From Microcaldota archaeon (GTDB lineage Archaea; Micrarchaeota; Micrarchaeia; Anstonellales; Anstonellaceae): DNA of 24,598 nt. This document shows, piece after piece, positions 1 through 7,454 of the stretch (its first letter is position 1; each line of letters begins with the position of its first letter). A program made the translations under genes and the position numbers. Where the stretch lies: the NCBI GenBank assembly GCA_023248455.1, contig JAHFEN010000001.1:1-24598 (forward strand), written 5' to 3'. The notes under the pieces were generated by a model. That model did no database searches and had not been told where the DNA came from. It saw nothing but the letters and a program-made list of their open reading frames with translations.

Positions 1-368
1 ATATTCAAATAGACTAGGAAAATCCCGGTTTTGTAGTCCTGCGGTACAGAGAACGGCACTGAAACTGTGGATGTTGCCCCGGCTCCAATGTCCCCTGCAT
101 AGACCGAGGATGACTGGCTTGGCGTTGTGAAAAATACTGTCACGCTGTCCGCGGTGTCAGAACCGGCATTCTGCAGCGTTACCTGGAGCTGGCCGTTTGT
201 GCCTGGATAAATCGTTTGGGGCACAACGGAAGTGCCTGCAAGCTGCAGGGCTGCTGAGCTGGAGCTAGCTCCTGAGCTTGAGCTCGTGCTGCCTGTGGTT
301 GTTGCTGCGTGCGCAATGCCCGCACTCATCACCAGCATTACAAAGACCAATATGGTATTCCGTTCCAT
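1..368 (-). CDS. Secreted or surface Ser/Thr-rich protein, N-terminal part (cut by window edge)
   Basis: The reading frame starts at ATG 368 and is open through base 1, so only about 122 residues are seen. The start is fixed by a GAGGTGA Shine-Dalgarno just upstream (373-379). The protein opens with a signal peptide (MERNTILVFVMLVMSAGIAH, then AA), followed by a low-complexity Ser/Thr/Gly linker at about residues 21-41. A beta-sandwich-like stretch comes next (VVPQTIYPGTNGQLQVTLQN, then phrases such as DTADSVTVFF). This pattern resembles the extracellular CARDB / COG1361 S-layer-like domains that archaea often encode beside ABC exporters. It lies 15 bp after the ABC ATPase gene on the same strand, so the two are probably cotranscribed; a permease might follow beyond the left edge. 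The function is inferred from context and domain style only. Confidence 0.7.
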   Translation of the reverse strand, partial: MERNTILVFVMLVMSAGIAHAATTTGSTSSSSGASSSSAALQLAGTSVVPQTIYPGTNGQLQVTLQNAGSDTADSVTVFFTTPSQSSSVYAGDIGAGATSTVSVPFSVPQDYKTGIFLVYLN

Positions 369-383
369 TCATCTCACCTCGCT

Positions 384-1115
384 CTACTTTGCCCTAATAT
401 CCCCGAATGAAGCTATAGGCTTTTGCCTGGCGTCCTTTTCGACCATTCCGTCTCTTATGGATATTTTCCTTTCAGCATAGGCCGCGACCAGCGGCTCGTG
501 CGTAACGACTATGACCGTGATAGCCTTTCTTTTCCAAAGGGCGGAAATGAAATTCATAACCTCGAGGCCTGACTTCGAATCCAGGTTGCCCGTTGGCTCG
601 TCTGCCAATATTATGTCCGGATCGGTTGCAAGTGCGCGCGCAATCGCCACCCTCTGCTTTTCGCCACCTGAAAGTTGTGAGGGCATATTTGCCATTTTCG
701 GGGTCAGGCCCACCGCCTGCAGCCTGTCTCTTGCAATTTTTTCTCTTTTCTTCTCATCCTCCTCCCTAATAATTAATGGAAGTTCGACGTTCTTAAAAAC
801 AGTTAGCGTGGGGGCAAGGTTGAATGCCTGAAAAACAAAACCAATTTTTCGGTTCCGCGCCTCAGCAAGCTCGTCGCCGCCCATGTTTGAGACAGGCACT
901 CCGCCCAGGTAGACCTCACCCGAAGTTGGCACATCAAGGCAGCCAAGCATGTGCAAAAGCGTGGATTTCCCACTGCCAGACGGGCCGACTATGGACACGA
1001 ATTCGCCGTGTTTTATTGAAAGGCTTACTTCCCGAAGCGCCTGGAAGGTGGACTTTTCCATGGCATATTCTTTGGTGACCTTTTCCAGCCTTATGACATC
1101 CTTTGCCGTTCCCAT
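384..1115 (-). CDS. ABC transporter ATP-binding protein, LolD/MacB type
   Basis: This 243-residue ATPase powers a membrane permease that is not in view. All signature elements are present: Walker A GPSGSGKST (44-52), Q-loop Gln96 in FQAF, signature LSGGEKQR (148-155), Walker B IILADE with catalytic Glu173, D-loop NLD and H-loop His206. The short length, with no fused permease, and the GNLDSKSG phrase place it with LolD/MacB/FtsE-like ATPases, which act on lipoproteins, peptides or macrolides. The frame is open 24 codons further upstream. ATG 1115 is preferred because the protein then begins just before the first beta strand and because a TATA-like CAATATAAG at 1158-1166 would place the transcript start downstream of the longer start. 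The upstream 4-helix protein and winged-helix gene and the downstream secreted protein form a module common in archaea. The substrate is unknown. Confidence 0.92.
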   Translation of the reverse strand: MGTAKDVIRLEKVTKEYAMEKSTFQALREVSLSIKHGEFVSIVGPSGSGKSTLLHMLGCLDVPTSGEVYLGGVPVSNMGGDELAEARNRKIGFVFQAFNLAPTLTVFKNVELPLIIREEDEKKREKIARDRLQAVGLTPKMANMPSQLSGGEKQRVAIARALATDPDIILADEPTGNLDSKSGLEVMNFISALWKRKAITVIVVTHEPLVAAYAERKISIRDGMVEKDARQKPIASFGDIRAK

Positions 1116-1157
1116 CACCTGTGATTTTGAAGTACACAGTGATGAGTGGACAATCGG

Positions 1158-1167
1158 CTTATATTGG
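1158..1167 (-). promoter_or_regulatory. TATA-like element for the ABC ATPase gene
   Basis: Read on the minus strand this is CCAATATAAG, about 48 bp upstream of ATG 1115. It would place the transcript start near 1137 and leave a leader of about 20 nt. It could give the ATPase and secreted-protein genes a promoter separate from the regulator's. Confidence 0.4.
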
Positions 1168-1248
1168 CTTCCCGACTTTATGCCCAAATTCTACCCAAAT
1201 TATGACGTATTTCTGCCAATGATAAAGCCTCCAATGCAGAATTGCAGC

Positions 1249-1755
1249 TTATTCGCTCGAAAGTTTGGCAAAAATCAGCAAGCCGATTGCAGAAAAGAGC
1301 ATGGGCACGTAGGAAAGCAGGCTTGCCCTTCCGTATGGCCCCAATATTATGTGTATCAACGGAAGGGTAGATAGGGCATACAAGAAGAAGGAAAACAGGA
1401 ATGCAATGAGCCCAAGCGTGAAACTGGAGCGCAGCTTCAGGTAATCCTTAATATGTATGAAAAGAAGGTAGACTATGGCAGCCAAATTCACTAGCGAAAG
1501 CACCAGCCTGATGGTGAAATAATTGGTGATTTCCGCGGGCAAGTCAGCACCGGGCTGCACCGGCCTTACCCTATCAAAGAACCCGTCTCTGCCAGGCTCG
1601 CGCAGCACCGGGTCGAAAGTCGGGAGCAGCCAGGCTGAGAACACGATTATCGCAAGCGCCGCTGCTATGAGCCCCAAGGTGTAGAGCAGCGCAATGCCGA
1701 TATAATTCCGCTTGGAATCTTTCTTTTCATCGTTTGTTTTTTGCTTTCCTGCCAT
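1249..1755 (-). CDS. Four-helix membrane protein of unknown function
   Basis: A 168-residue protein with a charged Lys/Asp-rich N-terminus (about 20 residues) and four hydrophobic helices. The first is near residues 19-43, and the others fall in the phrases LVLSLVNLAAIVYLLFI, LGLIAFLFSFFLYALSTLPL and LLSYVPMLFSAIGLLIF. A polar 40-residue loop rich in Pro, Arg and Asp follows helix 1. ATG 1755 is chosen; a GTG three codons upstream is also possible. A GGGTGG sequence precedes the start, and the gene overlaps the end of the winged-helix gene by 29 bp, so translation is probably coupled. I do not recognise the family. Pairing a small winged-helix regulator with a 4-helix protein next to an ABC ATPase suggests membrane sensing or an accessory transporter subunit; this is inference. 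Confidence 0.8.
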   Translation of the reverse strand: MAGKQKTNDEKKDSKRNYIGIALLYTLGLIAAALAIIVFSAWLLPTFDPVLREPGRDGFFDRVRPVQPGADLPAEITNYFTIRLVLSLVNLAAIVYLLFIHIKDYLKLRSSFTLGLIAFLFSFFLYALSTLPLIHIILGPYGRASLLSYVPMLFSAIGLLIFAKLSSE

Positions 1756-2035
1756 TGTTACCACCCTTTAACTTTGCGGCAAAATCCTTGTCTGCAAGCG
1801 CTATGTCTGAAATGAAATGCACCTGCCCATACCCGTCTCCTGTGCTCTCTAAAACTGAATTTTTTTCAAGCAGTTCCACATGGTGCTCCACTGTCTTATA
1901 ATCCAGCCCGGCAGCAAGCGAAAGCTGGCGCGTGTTCATGGGTTTTTTTGCAAGAATGGAAAGTAGGCTGAGCCTGGTGGGCCCTCCCTTTGTGCCTTCA
2001 AGCAACCAGAAAAGCAGCCGTTTCATCGGGTCCAT
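1727..2035 (-). CDS. Winged-helix transcriptional regulator, ArsR-like
   Basis: A 102-residue DNA-binding protein. Residues 18-75 form a winged helix: TRLSLLSILAKKPMNTRQLS (helices 1-2), then AGLDYKTVEHHVELLEKN as recognition helix and the ESTGDGYGQVHFIS wing. The phrase YKTVEHHVELLEK matches the ArsR/MarR-like archaeal regulators whose recognition helix is followed by a short wing. The tail is basic (GRKAKNKR). No metal-binding Cys pair is present, so it is not a classical metal-sensing ArsR. The gene heads the left-hand minus-strand operon, with a TTTAAA TATA element about 35 bp upstream, which makes the transcript nearly leaderless. It probably regulates this operon, but no operator was identified. 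Confidence 0.85.
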   Translation of the reverse strand: MDPMKRLLFWLLEGTKGGPTRLSLLSILAKKPMNTRQLSLAAGLDYKTVEHHVELLEKNSVLESTGDGYGQVHFISDIALADKDFAAKLKGGNNGRKAKNKR

Positions 2036-2065
2036 AAACGCACTGAAGTGGCTTGATGCAGGGAA

Positions 2066-2075
2066 AGTTTAAATG
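2066..2075 (-). promoter_or_regulatory. TATA box of the regulator/ABC operon
   Basis: Minus-strand CATTTAAACT, centred about 35 bp upstream of ATG 2035. This is a good archaeal TATA spacing for a short-leader transcript. Confidence 0.5.
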
Positions 2076-2153
2076 ACTAATCAGATTCCATGCCTGAGTA
2101 TCATGAGTCCGAAAAGATTTGGGTATTAGTTGGGTGTTATTTCGGAAAATCTA

Positions 2154-2161
2154 CTTATATG
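2154..2161 (+). promoter_or_regulatory. TATA box of the small secreted protein gene
   Basis: CTTATATG lies 46 bp upstream of ATG 2204. It predicts a leader of about 22 nt, which would contain the GGGGTGGG Shine-Dalgarno at 2192-2199. Confidence 0.55.
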
Positions 2162-2203
2162 CGGACAGAGAAGGTTTAGCCAGCATCAAAAAGGGGTGGG
2201 AAA

Positions 2204-2668
2204 ATGGAAAAGAAAATATTGGCAGCTGCATCGGCAATCATACTTTTTGTTTTGGCAGGATTGGTGTTTGCGATGCCAGGCTGGCAGAAATGGGGAGAAG
2301 GTGCGCAGAACGGCACATGGCCTGCCCCTCCGTGGCAGAACAAGACCTGGCAAGCTGGCAACTACAGCCAGTTCAATTCCACGCAGGTTCGGGAGTTCAG
2401 GTCGTCAGTGGAATCAGGCGACTTTGCGACTGCAAAGCAGCTTCACAACAAATACGGATTCGGCGGCCCCCTGTTTGGCAGGCTGAATGAGAGCACGTTC
2501 GCGCAATACTCGCAGATATTCCAGCTGAGAAGCCAGCTTCAAAACCTTACAGGCGCGCTCCATCAGGAGCTTGGGCTGACAGGAGCCATGGGCCATCGCG
2601 GGCGTGCTTTCATGGGAGGCTATGGAATGGGGGTTGCCATGGGCATTCGCCACGGCAAGATGCGTTAA
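2204..2668 (+). CDS. Small secreted glycoprotein candidate
   Basis: A 154-residue protein with a clear signal peptide: MEKK, then a hydrophobic core ending in LVFA near residue 23. The mature part has six N-X-S/T sequons (Asn36, 46, 53, 58, 95, 114), so it is a likely target of archaeal N-glycosylation. Residues 60-125 look alpha-helical (VREFRSSVESGDFATAKQLH; FAQYSQIFQLRSQLQNLTGA). The C-terminal 30 residues are rich in Gly, Met and His. The SD GGGGTGGG and the TATA at 2154 support the start. It is transcribed alone, with T-rich sequence after the stop. I do not recognise a family. The Met/His-rich tail might bind copper or another metal, but that is a guess. Confidence 0.8.
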   Translation: MEKKILAAASAIILFVLAGLVFAMPGWQKWGEGAQNGTWPAPPWQNKTWQAGNYSQFNSTQVREFRSSVESGDFATAKQLHNKYGFGGPLFGRLNESTFAQYSQIFQLRSQLQNLTGALHQELGLTGAMGHRGRAFMGGYGMGVAMGIRHGKMR

Positions 2669-2699
2669 TGCAAGGAATCACCAAGGATGGAAATAGTGG

Positions 2700-2745
2700 T
2701 CGCCCCTACGCCCCCTCCCCTCTCCCATTTTTCTCCAAATTTTAT
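2700..2745 (+). terminator. Pyrimidine-rich probable terminator
   Basis: About 30 nt after the stop of the secreted-protein gene there is a long C/T-rich stretch with T5 (2728-2732) and AAATTTT. Archaeal intrinsic termination uses T-rich tracts without a needed hairpin. The match is weak because C outnumbers T here. Confidence 0.3.
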
Positions 2746-2823
2746 GGGCGCCTCACGTCCCCCTATTCTTCCTTTTCCCTCAAACCGCCAATTTCTGCCG
2801 ATTTTCAGCCGTTGTCTCAGTGC

Positions 2824-2833
2824 CCTATATAAA
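2824..2833 (+). promoter_or_regulatory. uvrC: TATA box of uvrC
   Basis: CTATATAAAG is the best TATA match in the 2669-2951 spacer. It lies about 125 bp upstream of the uvrC ATG, so the predicted transcript would carry an unusually long leader of about 95-100 nt, which contains the hairpin at 2873-2909. Confidence 0.6.
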
Positions 2834-2872
2834 GTTTTTCTGGAAATTACGAAAGCTCCGCAAGGGGCGTGG

Positions 2873-2909
2873 GAGGTGGGATGGAGCCTTCGGGTCTACC
2901 ATTCCCCTC
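2873..2909 (+). ncRNA. Leader hairpin with UUCG tetraloop upstream of uvrC
   Basis: The two arms 2873-2888 and 2893-2909 pair to give about 15 base pairs closed by C(UUCG)G, a very stable tetraloop. GAGG pairs with CCTC, GGGATGG with CCATTCC (one G-U pair), AG with CT, and CC with GG, with single-base bulges between them. The 5' arm contains the GGAGGTG ribosome-binding sequence and the ATG of the small upstream ORF, so folding would hide both. It is seen directly in sequence; a regulatory role is inferred. Confidence 0.5.
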
Positions 2910-2925
2910 TATTAATAACCCCTAA
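2881..2925 (+). CDS. Possible 14-codon upstream ORF in the uvrC leader
   Basis: ATG 2881 is preceded by GGAGGTG at 2872-2878, the strongest Shine-Dalgarno in the leader. It encodes MEPSGLPFPSINNP and stops at 2923-2925, 26 nt before the uvrC start. Four of 14 residues are Pro, including the last before the stop, a context known to slow ribosomes. It could be a leader peptide controlling uvrC, or chance in a GC-rich hairpin. The uvrC start itself has only a weak GGTG motif. Confidence 0.3.
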   Translation: MEPSGLPFPSINNP

Positions 2926-2951
2926 TCTGGATACTGTTTCTAGATGGTGCC

Positions 2952-4538
2952 ATGCTCGCCGACATAGCCAAATCCGCGCCCCATTCGCCAGGTGTGTACC
3001 TATTCAAGGACAAGGCAGGCGCCATTCTCTACATCGGAAAGGCAAAAGACATACGGAAAAGGGTGGCTAACTACTTTTCTCGCGACATTTTGGACAGGAC
3101 TTCGCAAATGGTCTCGAACGCAGCTACTCTGGAGTTCATAGTAACAGACAATGAGTCCGAAGCCCTTTTGCTCGAAAGCGGGCTCATCAAGCAGCATTTC
3201 CCAAAATACAACATTGACTTGAAAGACAATGAAAAATTCACCTACATACTCATTACGGGCGAGCAATTCCCAAGGATGCTGCTGGTGAGGCGCAGCAGGG
3301 GAGGAAAAGTGAGGGTGCACGGCGGATTATACGGCCCTTTCACCTCCGGCTCCGCCCATGTACTTGTTGCTTCTACGCTTCGGAAGATATTCAAGCTGCG
3401 GACCTGCCGTGTGGGGCAGGGAAGGCCATGCCTGCAGTACCACCTGGGCTTCTGCATGGGCCCGTGCGCAGGATTGGTGACGCCGGATGAGTATGACAGG
3501 CAGGTGCAAAAACTCAGAGACGTGCTATCCGGCCGAAAAAAGCTCGAGGAAGTTATGGGTGAAATGGAAAAGGAGATGAAAAAATCCTCAACTGCGCACA
3601 ATTTCGAGCGGGCATTGGTGCTCCGCAATTCCATCCGTTCGCTTTCTTCACTCTTGGAGCGGCAGAAAATCGAATCGGCAGGGGAGGCAAATGAGGATTA
3701 TCTTTCGCTTGTGGCGCAAGGGGGAAGGGTGCATGTCCAGCTTTTCAGGCAAATTGGCGGCGTAATACGCGACAGGAAGAAATTCGAGTTCGAGGCTGTG
3801 GATGGAGATGCGCTCGGTGAATTCCTTCCAAGATTCTATGAAGCAGGCGGCATTCCAAGAAGGATATATGTTGAAAAGGAACCGGAATTGAAAGCTGCAG
3901 TGGAAAAATACCTGGCTGAAAAGCGGGGGGGACCTGTTTCACTGGTTGTTCCTGAGAAAGGGGACAAGAAAAAGCTGCTTGAGCTGCTTCTCAAAAACAT
4001 ACTTCTGGAAATTAGCGGGCACGCAGACCCTGCAATTGTGGAGCTCCAGCACGAACTTGGCATGTCAGCCCTCCCGCGGGTTATCGAGTGCTTTGACATA
4101 TCCAACCTATTCGGAACCAGCATTGTCGGCTCCATGGTGCAGTTCGTGAACGGAAAACCGAACAAAAGCAACTACCGCCGCTTCAAAATCCGCACAGTGG
4201 AGGGGCAGGATGATTTTGCTTCAATGAAGGAAATAGTTTTCAGGAGATATTACAGGATTAAGAGGGAAAATTCGACCCCTCCGGATCTCATATTGGTTGA
4301 CGGTGGGCCAGGCCAGCTTAATGCCGCTCTTTCCGCCCTTTCCGAGCTTCAGCTTTCCATTCCCTGCGTGTCGCTGGCAAAAGAATTCGAGGAAATCAAT
4401 CATCCTGACCTTTCCGAGCCAATCCGCCTGCCACGTTCCTCTCTGGCGCTCAAGGTTCTCCAATACGCGCGCGACGAGGCACACAGGTTCGGCATTGCGT
4501 ATCACAGGCTGTTGAGGAAGAAAAACTCGCTTAACTGA
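2952..4538 (+). CDS. uvrC: Excinuclease ABC subunit UvrC, short form lacking C-terminal HhH
   Basis: UvrC makes the two cuts that flank a lesion in nucleotide excision repair, acting with UvrB. The 528 residues show a GIY-YIG nuclease domain (PGVYLF 13-18, LYIGKAKDIRKRV 26-38), four Cys (152, 160, 168, 172) matching the C-x7-C-x3-C iron-sulfur cluster pattern of UvrC, and a UVR motif near 193-235 (FERALVLRNSI) for UvrB contact. An RNase-H-like endonuclease domain runs from about 375 to 520, with ECFDISN, LILVDGGPGQL and DEAHRFGIAYHR. The usual C-terminal tandem helix-hairpin-helix is absent: the protein stops right after YHRLLRKKNSLN, about 60-80 residues short of the common length. The stop codon lies inside the convergent uvrA gene (8-bp overlap). 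ATG 2952 gives the usual family N-terminus. Confidence 0.96.
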   Translation: MLADIAKSAPHSPGVYLFKDKAGAILYIGKAKDIRKRVANYFSRDILDRTSQMVSNAATLEFIVTDNESEALLLESGLIKQHFPKYNIDLKDNEKFTYILITGEQFPRMLLVRRSRGGKVRVHGGLYGPFTSGSAHVLVASTLRKIFKLRTCRVGQGRPCLQYHLGFCMGPCAGLVTPDEYDRQVQKLRDVLSGRKKLEEVMGEMEKEMKKSSTAHNFERALVLRNSIRSLSSLLERQKIESAGEANEDYLSLVAQGGRVHVQLFRQIGGVIRDRKKFEFEAVDGDALGEFLPRFYEAGGIPRRIYVEKEPELKAAVEKYLAEKRGGPVSLVVPEKGDKKKLLELLLKNILLEISGHADPAIVELQHELGMSALPRVIECFDISNLFGTSIVGSMVQFVNGKPNKSNYRRFKIRTVEGQDDFASMKEIVFRRYYRIKRENSTPPDLILVDGGPGQLNAALSALSELQLSIPCVSLAKEFEEINHPDLSEPIRLPRSSLALKVLQYARDEAHRFGIAYHRLLRKKNSLN

Positions 4539-7350
4539 GCACTCTCTTCAGATACTGCCCTGTATAGCTGTCCTTGTTCCTCATCACGTCCTCTGGCGTG
4601 CCTGTGGCAATTATTTCACCGCCGTTATCCCCGCCCTCGGGTCCCAAGTCAATTAGGTAATCCGCTGATTTCACCACGTCTAGGTTGTGCTCTATAATCA
4701 GCACTGTGTTGCCCTTGTCCACCAGCCTTTGCAGCACTGCGAGAAGTTTCGAGACGTCCGCAAAGTGCAGGCCTGTTGTTGGCTCGTCCAAGATGTAGAA
4801 GGTTGTGCCAGTGTCCCTCTTGGAAAGCTCGGCAGCAAGCTTTATCCTCTGCGCCTCGCCCCCTGAAAGCGTGGTCGCAGGCTGCCCGAGCGAAATATAC
4901 CCCAGCCCTACATCGTTCATGGTCTCAAGCTTGCTCTTTATCGCGGGGATGTTCTGGAAGAAATTCAGCGCCTCCTCCACGCTCATGGAGAGCACGTCGT
5001 GCACGTTCTTGCCCTTATAGCGTATCTGAAGCGTTTCAGAATCGTATCTCTTTCCTTCGCATTCCTCGCACGTTACATAGACATCTGGCAGGAAGTTCAT
5101 CTCAATCTTCTTCACACCGTCGCCCTCGCAAGCCTGGCACCTTCCCTTCTGCACGTTGAATGAGAACTGGCCAGGTTCATAGCCACGCGCCCGCGCCTCT
5201 GGTACTCCTGCGAAAAGCTCGCGAATCGGCGTGAATGCGCCTATGTAAGTGGCTGGGTTGGAGCGTGGCGTCCTGCCTATGGGCGACTGGTCGATCGCTA
5301 TCACGCTGCTCACGTTCTCAGCGCCCTCTAACCTGTCAAATTTACCCGGCTCCTCGCGCGACCCATTGAATCGCTTCATCAGCGCCTTGTAGAGTATTTC
5401 ATTTATGATGGTGGACTTGCCCGAACCTGAAACGCCGGTTATCCCGACAAAAACGCCAAGCGGTATCCTCACGTCTATTTTCTTGAGGTTGTTCTCGCGC
5501 GCCCCCCTGACCGTCATCCAGCTTCCAGGCTTGCGCCTGATGCCTGGTGTGGGTATGAACTGCTCGCCGCGAAGGTATGCGCCTGTAAGCGATTCCTTGT
5601 TTTTTTCTATCTCCTTCGGGGTTCCTGCCGCCATCACCCTGCCGCCATGCACCCCGGCTCCAGGCCCAAGGTCCACCATGAAGTCCGAGCTCCTCATGGT
5701 CTCTTCATCATGCTCCACCACGATTAGCGTGTTTCCCAGGTCGCGCAGCGATTTCAGCGTTGCAATCAGCTTGGCATTGTCCCGCTGGTGCAATCCAATC
5801 GATGGCTCATCAAGCACGTACAGCACCCCTGTCAGGTTTGAGCCAATCTGCGTTGCCAGCCTGATTCTCTGCGCTTCGCCGCCCGAAAGCGTCCCTGATA
5901 TGCGGGATAGCGAAAGATAGCCCACGCCGACGTTCAGCAGGAAATCCAGCCTCGCAAGCACTTCCCGCAGCACAGGCTTTGCAATTGTTTCCTCGCTCTT
6001 GCCCAGTCGAAGCGATGTAAAAAAGCCATAAGCAGAGTCAATGGAAAGGTCAGTGACCTCTATTATGTCCTTGCCATTCACTTTCACCCCAATCACTTCG
6101 GGAATCAGCCGCTTTCCCTTGCAGGACGGGCAGGGAAGCTCGCGCATGAACCTCTCCATCTCCTGGCGCCTGTATTCGGATTGCGTCTGCCTGTGAAGAC
6201 GCTCTAGATTTGGGATGACGCCCTCGAATTTGGAGCTGCCTTCCCAGGATGAGTCGCCGCTTTTGGATTCCAGCCTGTAGCTTATTTTCTCGTCCGAACC
6301 GTAAAGGATCGCCTTCTTCGCCTCTTCGGCAAGCACATTCCACTGCGTGTTCACCGAAAAGCCGAACTTCTCCCCAAGCCCTGCAAGAAGCTGCTGGTAA
6401 TAGCCTCCCATCATGGTATTTTTCCAGGGCAAAACCGCTCCCTCTGCAAGCGTCTTCCTCTTGTCAGGCACTACCAGCTCCTCATCGAATTCAATCTTCA
6501 CACCAAGCCCGTGGCACTCAGGGCAGGCGCCGTAAGGCGAGTTGAATGAGAACATCCTGGGCTGCAGCTCGCCGACCGATATGCCACAGTCAGGGCAGGA
6601 GTTTTTCTGGGAAAAAAGCAGCTCCTTTTTTTCCAGCAGCACTATTACCAGCCCTTCCCCGCCTTCGCGGATTCCGGTTTTCAGCGCTTCGAGGAGCCTC
6701 TGGCGGTTCTGGTTGGTGGCTGTGAACCTGTCCACAATCACCTCGATTGTGTGCTTCTTGTTCCTGTCAAGCCTGGGAATGCGGCTTCCAAGCTCCATGT
6801 GGTTTCCGTTCACGCGCACCTTGGAATACCCCTTTTGCTGAAACTCGTCGAAAAGTTTCTCATAGGTGCCCTTCTTGCCGCGGATTACAGGCGAGATAAC
6901 TTGAACTGCCTTCCCCTCCCCCTGCTGCAATATGGCATTTGCCATCTGGTCAGTGGTCTGCGTGGTGATCCGCTTGCCGCATTTAGGGCAGTGCGGTATG
7001 CCTATTCGCGCATAAAGCAGCCTCAGGTAGTCGTAAATCTCGGTTGCAGTGCCCACAGTGGAGCGGGGATTCTTGCTGGTGGTCTTCTGCTCGATTGAAA
7101 TGGCGGGCGATAGCCCGTCAATCGTGTCAACATCCGGCTTGTTCATCACGCCCAGGAACTGGCGAGCATAGGATGAGAGCGACTCCACGTAGCGCCTCTG
7201 CCCCTCGGCATATATAGTGTTGAACGCAAGCGTGGATTTTCCAGAGCCAGAAATTCCAGTGACAACAGTAAGCTTGTTGCGCGGTATCTCAAGATTGATG
7301 TTCTTAAGGTTGTGCTGCCTTGCGCCCTTTATGACTATTTTGTCCTGCAT
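4531..7350 (-). CDS. uvrA: Excinuclease ABC subunit UvrA
   Basis: UvrA is the dimeric ATPase that finds DNA damage and loads UvrB. The 939 residues contain two ABC modules: Walker A GISGSGKST (32-40) with signature LSGGEAQR near 490, and Walker A GVSGSGKST near 640 with signature near 831. Zinc modules are visible: CPDCG...CPECH (about 250-282) and CQAC...CEEC (about 737-765). Further CxxC pairs occur in CPKCGKR (about 122) and CPSCKGKR (about 408). Length is normal. ATG 7350 is chosen over an in-frame TTG five codons upstream because GGAGAGG sits just ahead of the ATG and overlaps that TTG. A TATA at 7400-7408 lies about 54 bp upstream. The 3' end overlaps the uvrC 3' end by 8 bp in convergent orientation. 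Confidence 0.97.
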   Translation of the reverse strand: MQDKIVIKGARQHNLKNINLEIPRNKLTVVTGISGSGKSTLAFNTIYAEGQRRYVESLSSYARQFLGVMNKPDVDTIDGLSPAISIEQKTTSKNPRSTVGTATEIYDYLRLLYARIGIPHCPKCGKRITTQTTDQMANAILQQGEGKAVQVISPVIRGKKGTYEKLFDEFQQKGYSKVRVNGNHMELGSRIPRLDRNKKHTIEVIVDRFTATNQNRQRLLEALKTGIREGGEGLVIVLLEKKELLFSQKNSCPDCGISVGELQPRMFSFNSPYGACPECHGLGVKIEFDEELVVPDKRKTLAEGAVLPWKNTMMGGYYQQLLAGLGEKFGFSVNTQWNVLAEEAKKAILYGSDEKISYRLESKSGDSSWEGSSKFEGVIPNLERLHRQTQSEYRRQEMERFMRELPCPSCKGKRLIPEVIGVKVNGKDIIEVTDLSIDSAYGFFTSLRLGKSEETIAKPVLREVLARLDFLLNVGVGYLSLSRISGTLSGGEAQRIRLATQIGSNLTGVLYVLDEPSIGLHQRDNAKLIATLKSLRDLGNTLIVVEHDEETMRSSDFMVDLGPGAGVHGGRVMAAGTPKEIEKNKESLTGAYLRGEQFIPTPGIRRKPGSWMTVRGARENNLKKIDVRIPLGVFVGITGVSGSGKSTIINEILYKALMKRFNGSREEPGKFDRLEGAENVSSVIAIDQSPIGRTPRSNPATYIGAFTPIRELFAGVPEARARGYEPGQFSFNVQKGRCQACEGDGVKKIEMNFLPDVYVTCEECEGKRYDSETLQIRYKGKNVHDVLSMSVEEALNFFQNIPAIKSKLETMNDVGLGYISLGQPATTLSGGEAQRIKLAAELSKRDTGTTFYILDEPTTGLHFADVSKLLAVLQRLVDKGNTVLIIEHNLDVVKSADYLIDLGPEGGDNGGEIIATGTPEDVMRNKDSYTGQYLKRVLS

Positions 7351-7399
7351 TTTAAGCCTCTCCAAATGCCTAGTGGTCGCCTAGTTATGCCGAAGAAGC

Positions 7400-7408
7400 T
7401 TTATATCC
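7400..7408 (-). promoter_or_regulatory. uvrA: TATA box of uvrA
   Basis: Minus-strand GGATATAAA, centred about 54 bp upstream of ATG 7350. The predicted leader of about 25 nt contains the GGAGAGG Shine-Dalgarno, so uvrA does not depend on readthrough from the glycosyltransferase gene upstream. Confidence 0.6.
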
Positions 7409-7454
7409 TGAGCTACACTACAATTCCAGTGCAGGGTGTCAATTTTCCAGGGTC

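Noticed and set aside
2860..2910. Possible tRNA or other structured RNA gene upstream of uvrC
   Set aside because: The fold is a single hairpin; there is no cloverleaf, no GGTTCRA T-loop and no anticodon arm.
2687..3070. Open frame across the uvrC leader and start
   Set aside because: It overlaps the real uvrC start in another phase, has low-complexity Pro-rich content and no SD; uvrC motifs are unambiguous.
7351..7365. TTG start for uvrA five codons upstream of the ATG
   Set aside because: The TTG overlaps the GGAGAGG sequence that serves as SD for ATG 7350, and family N-termini begin near the ATG.
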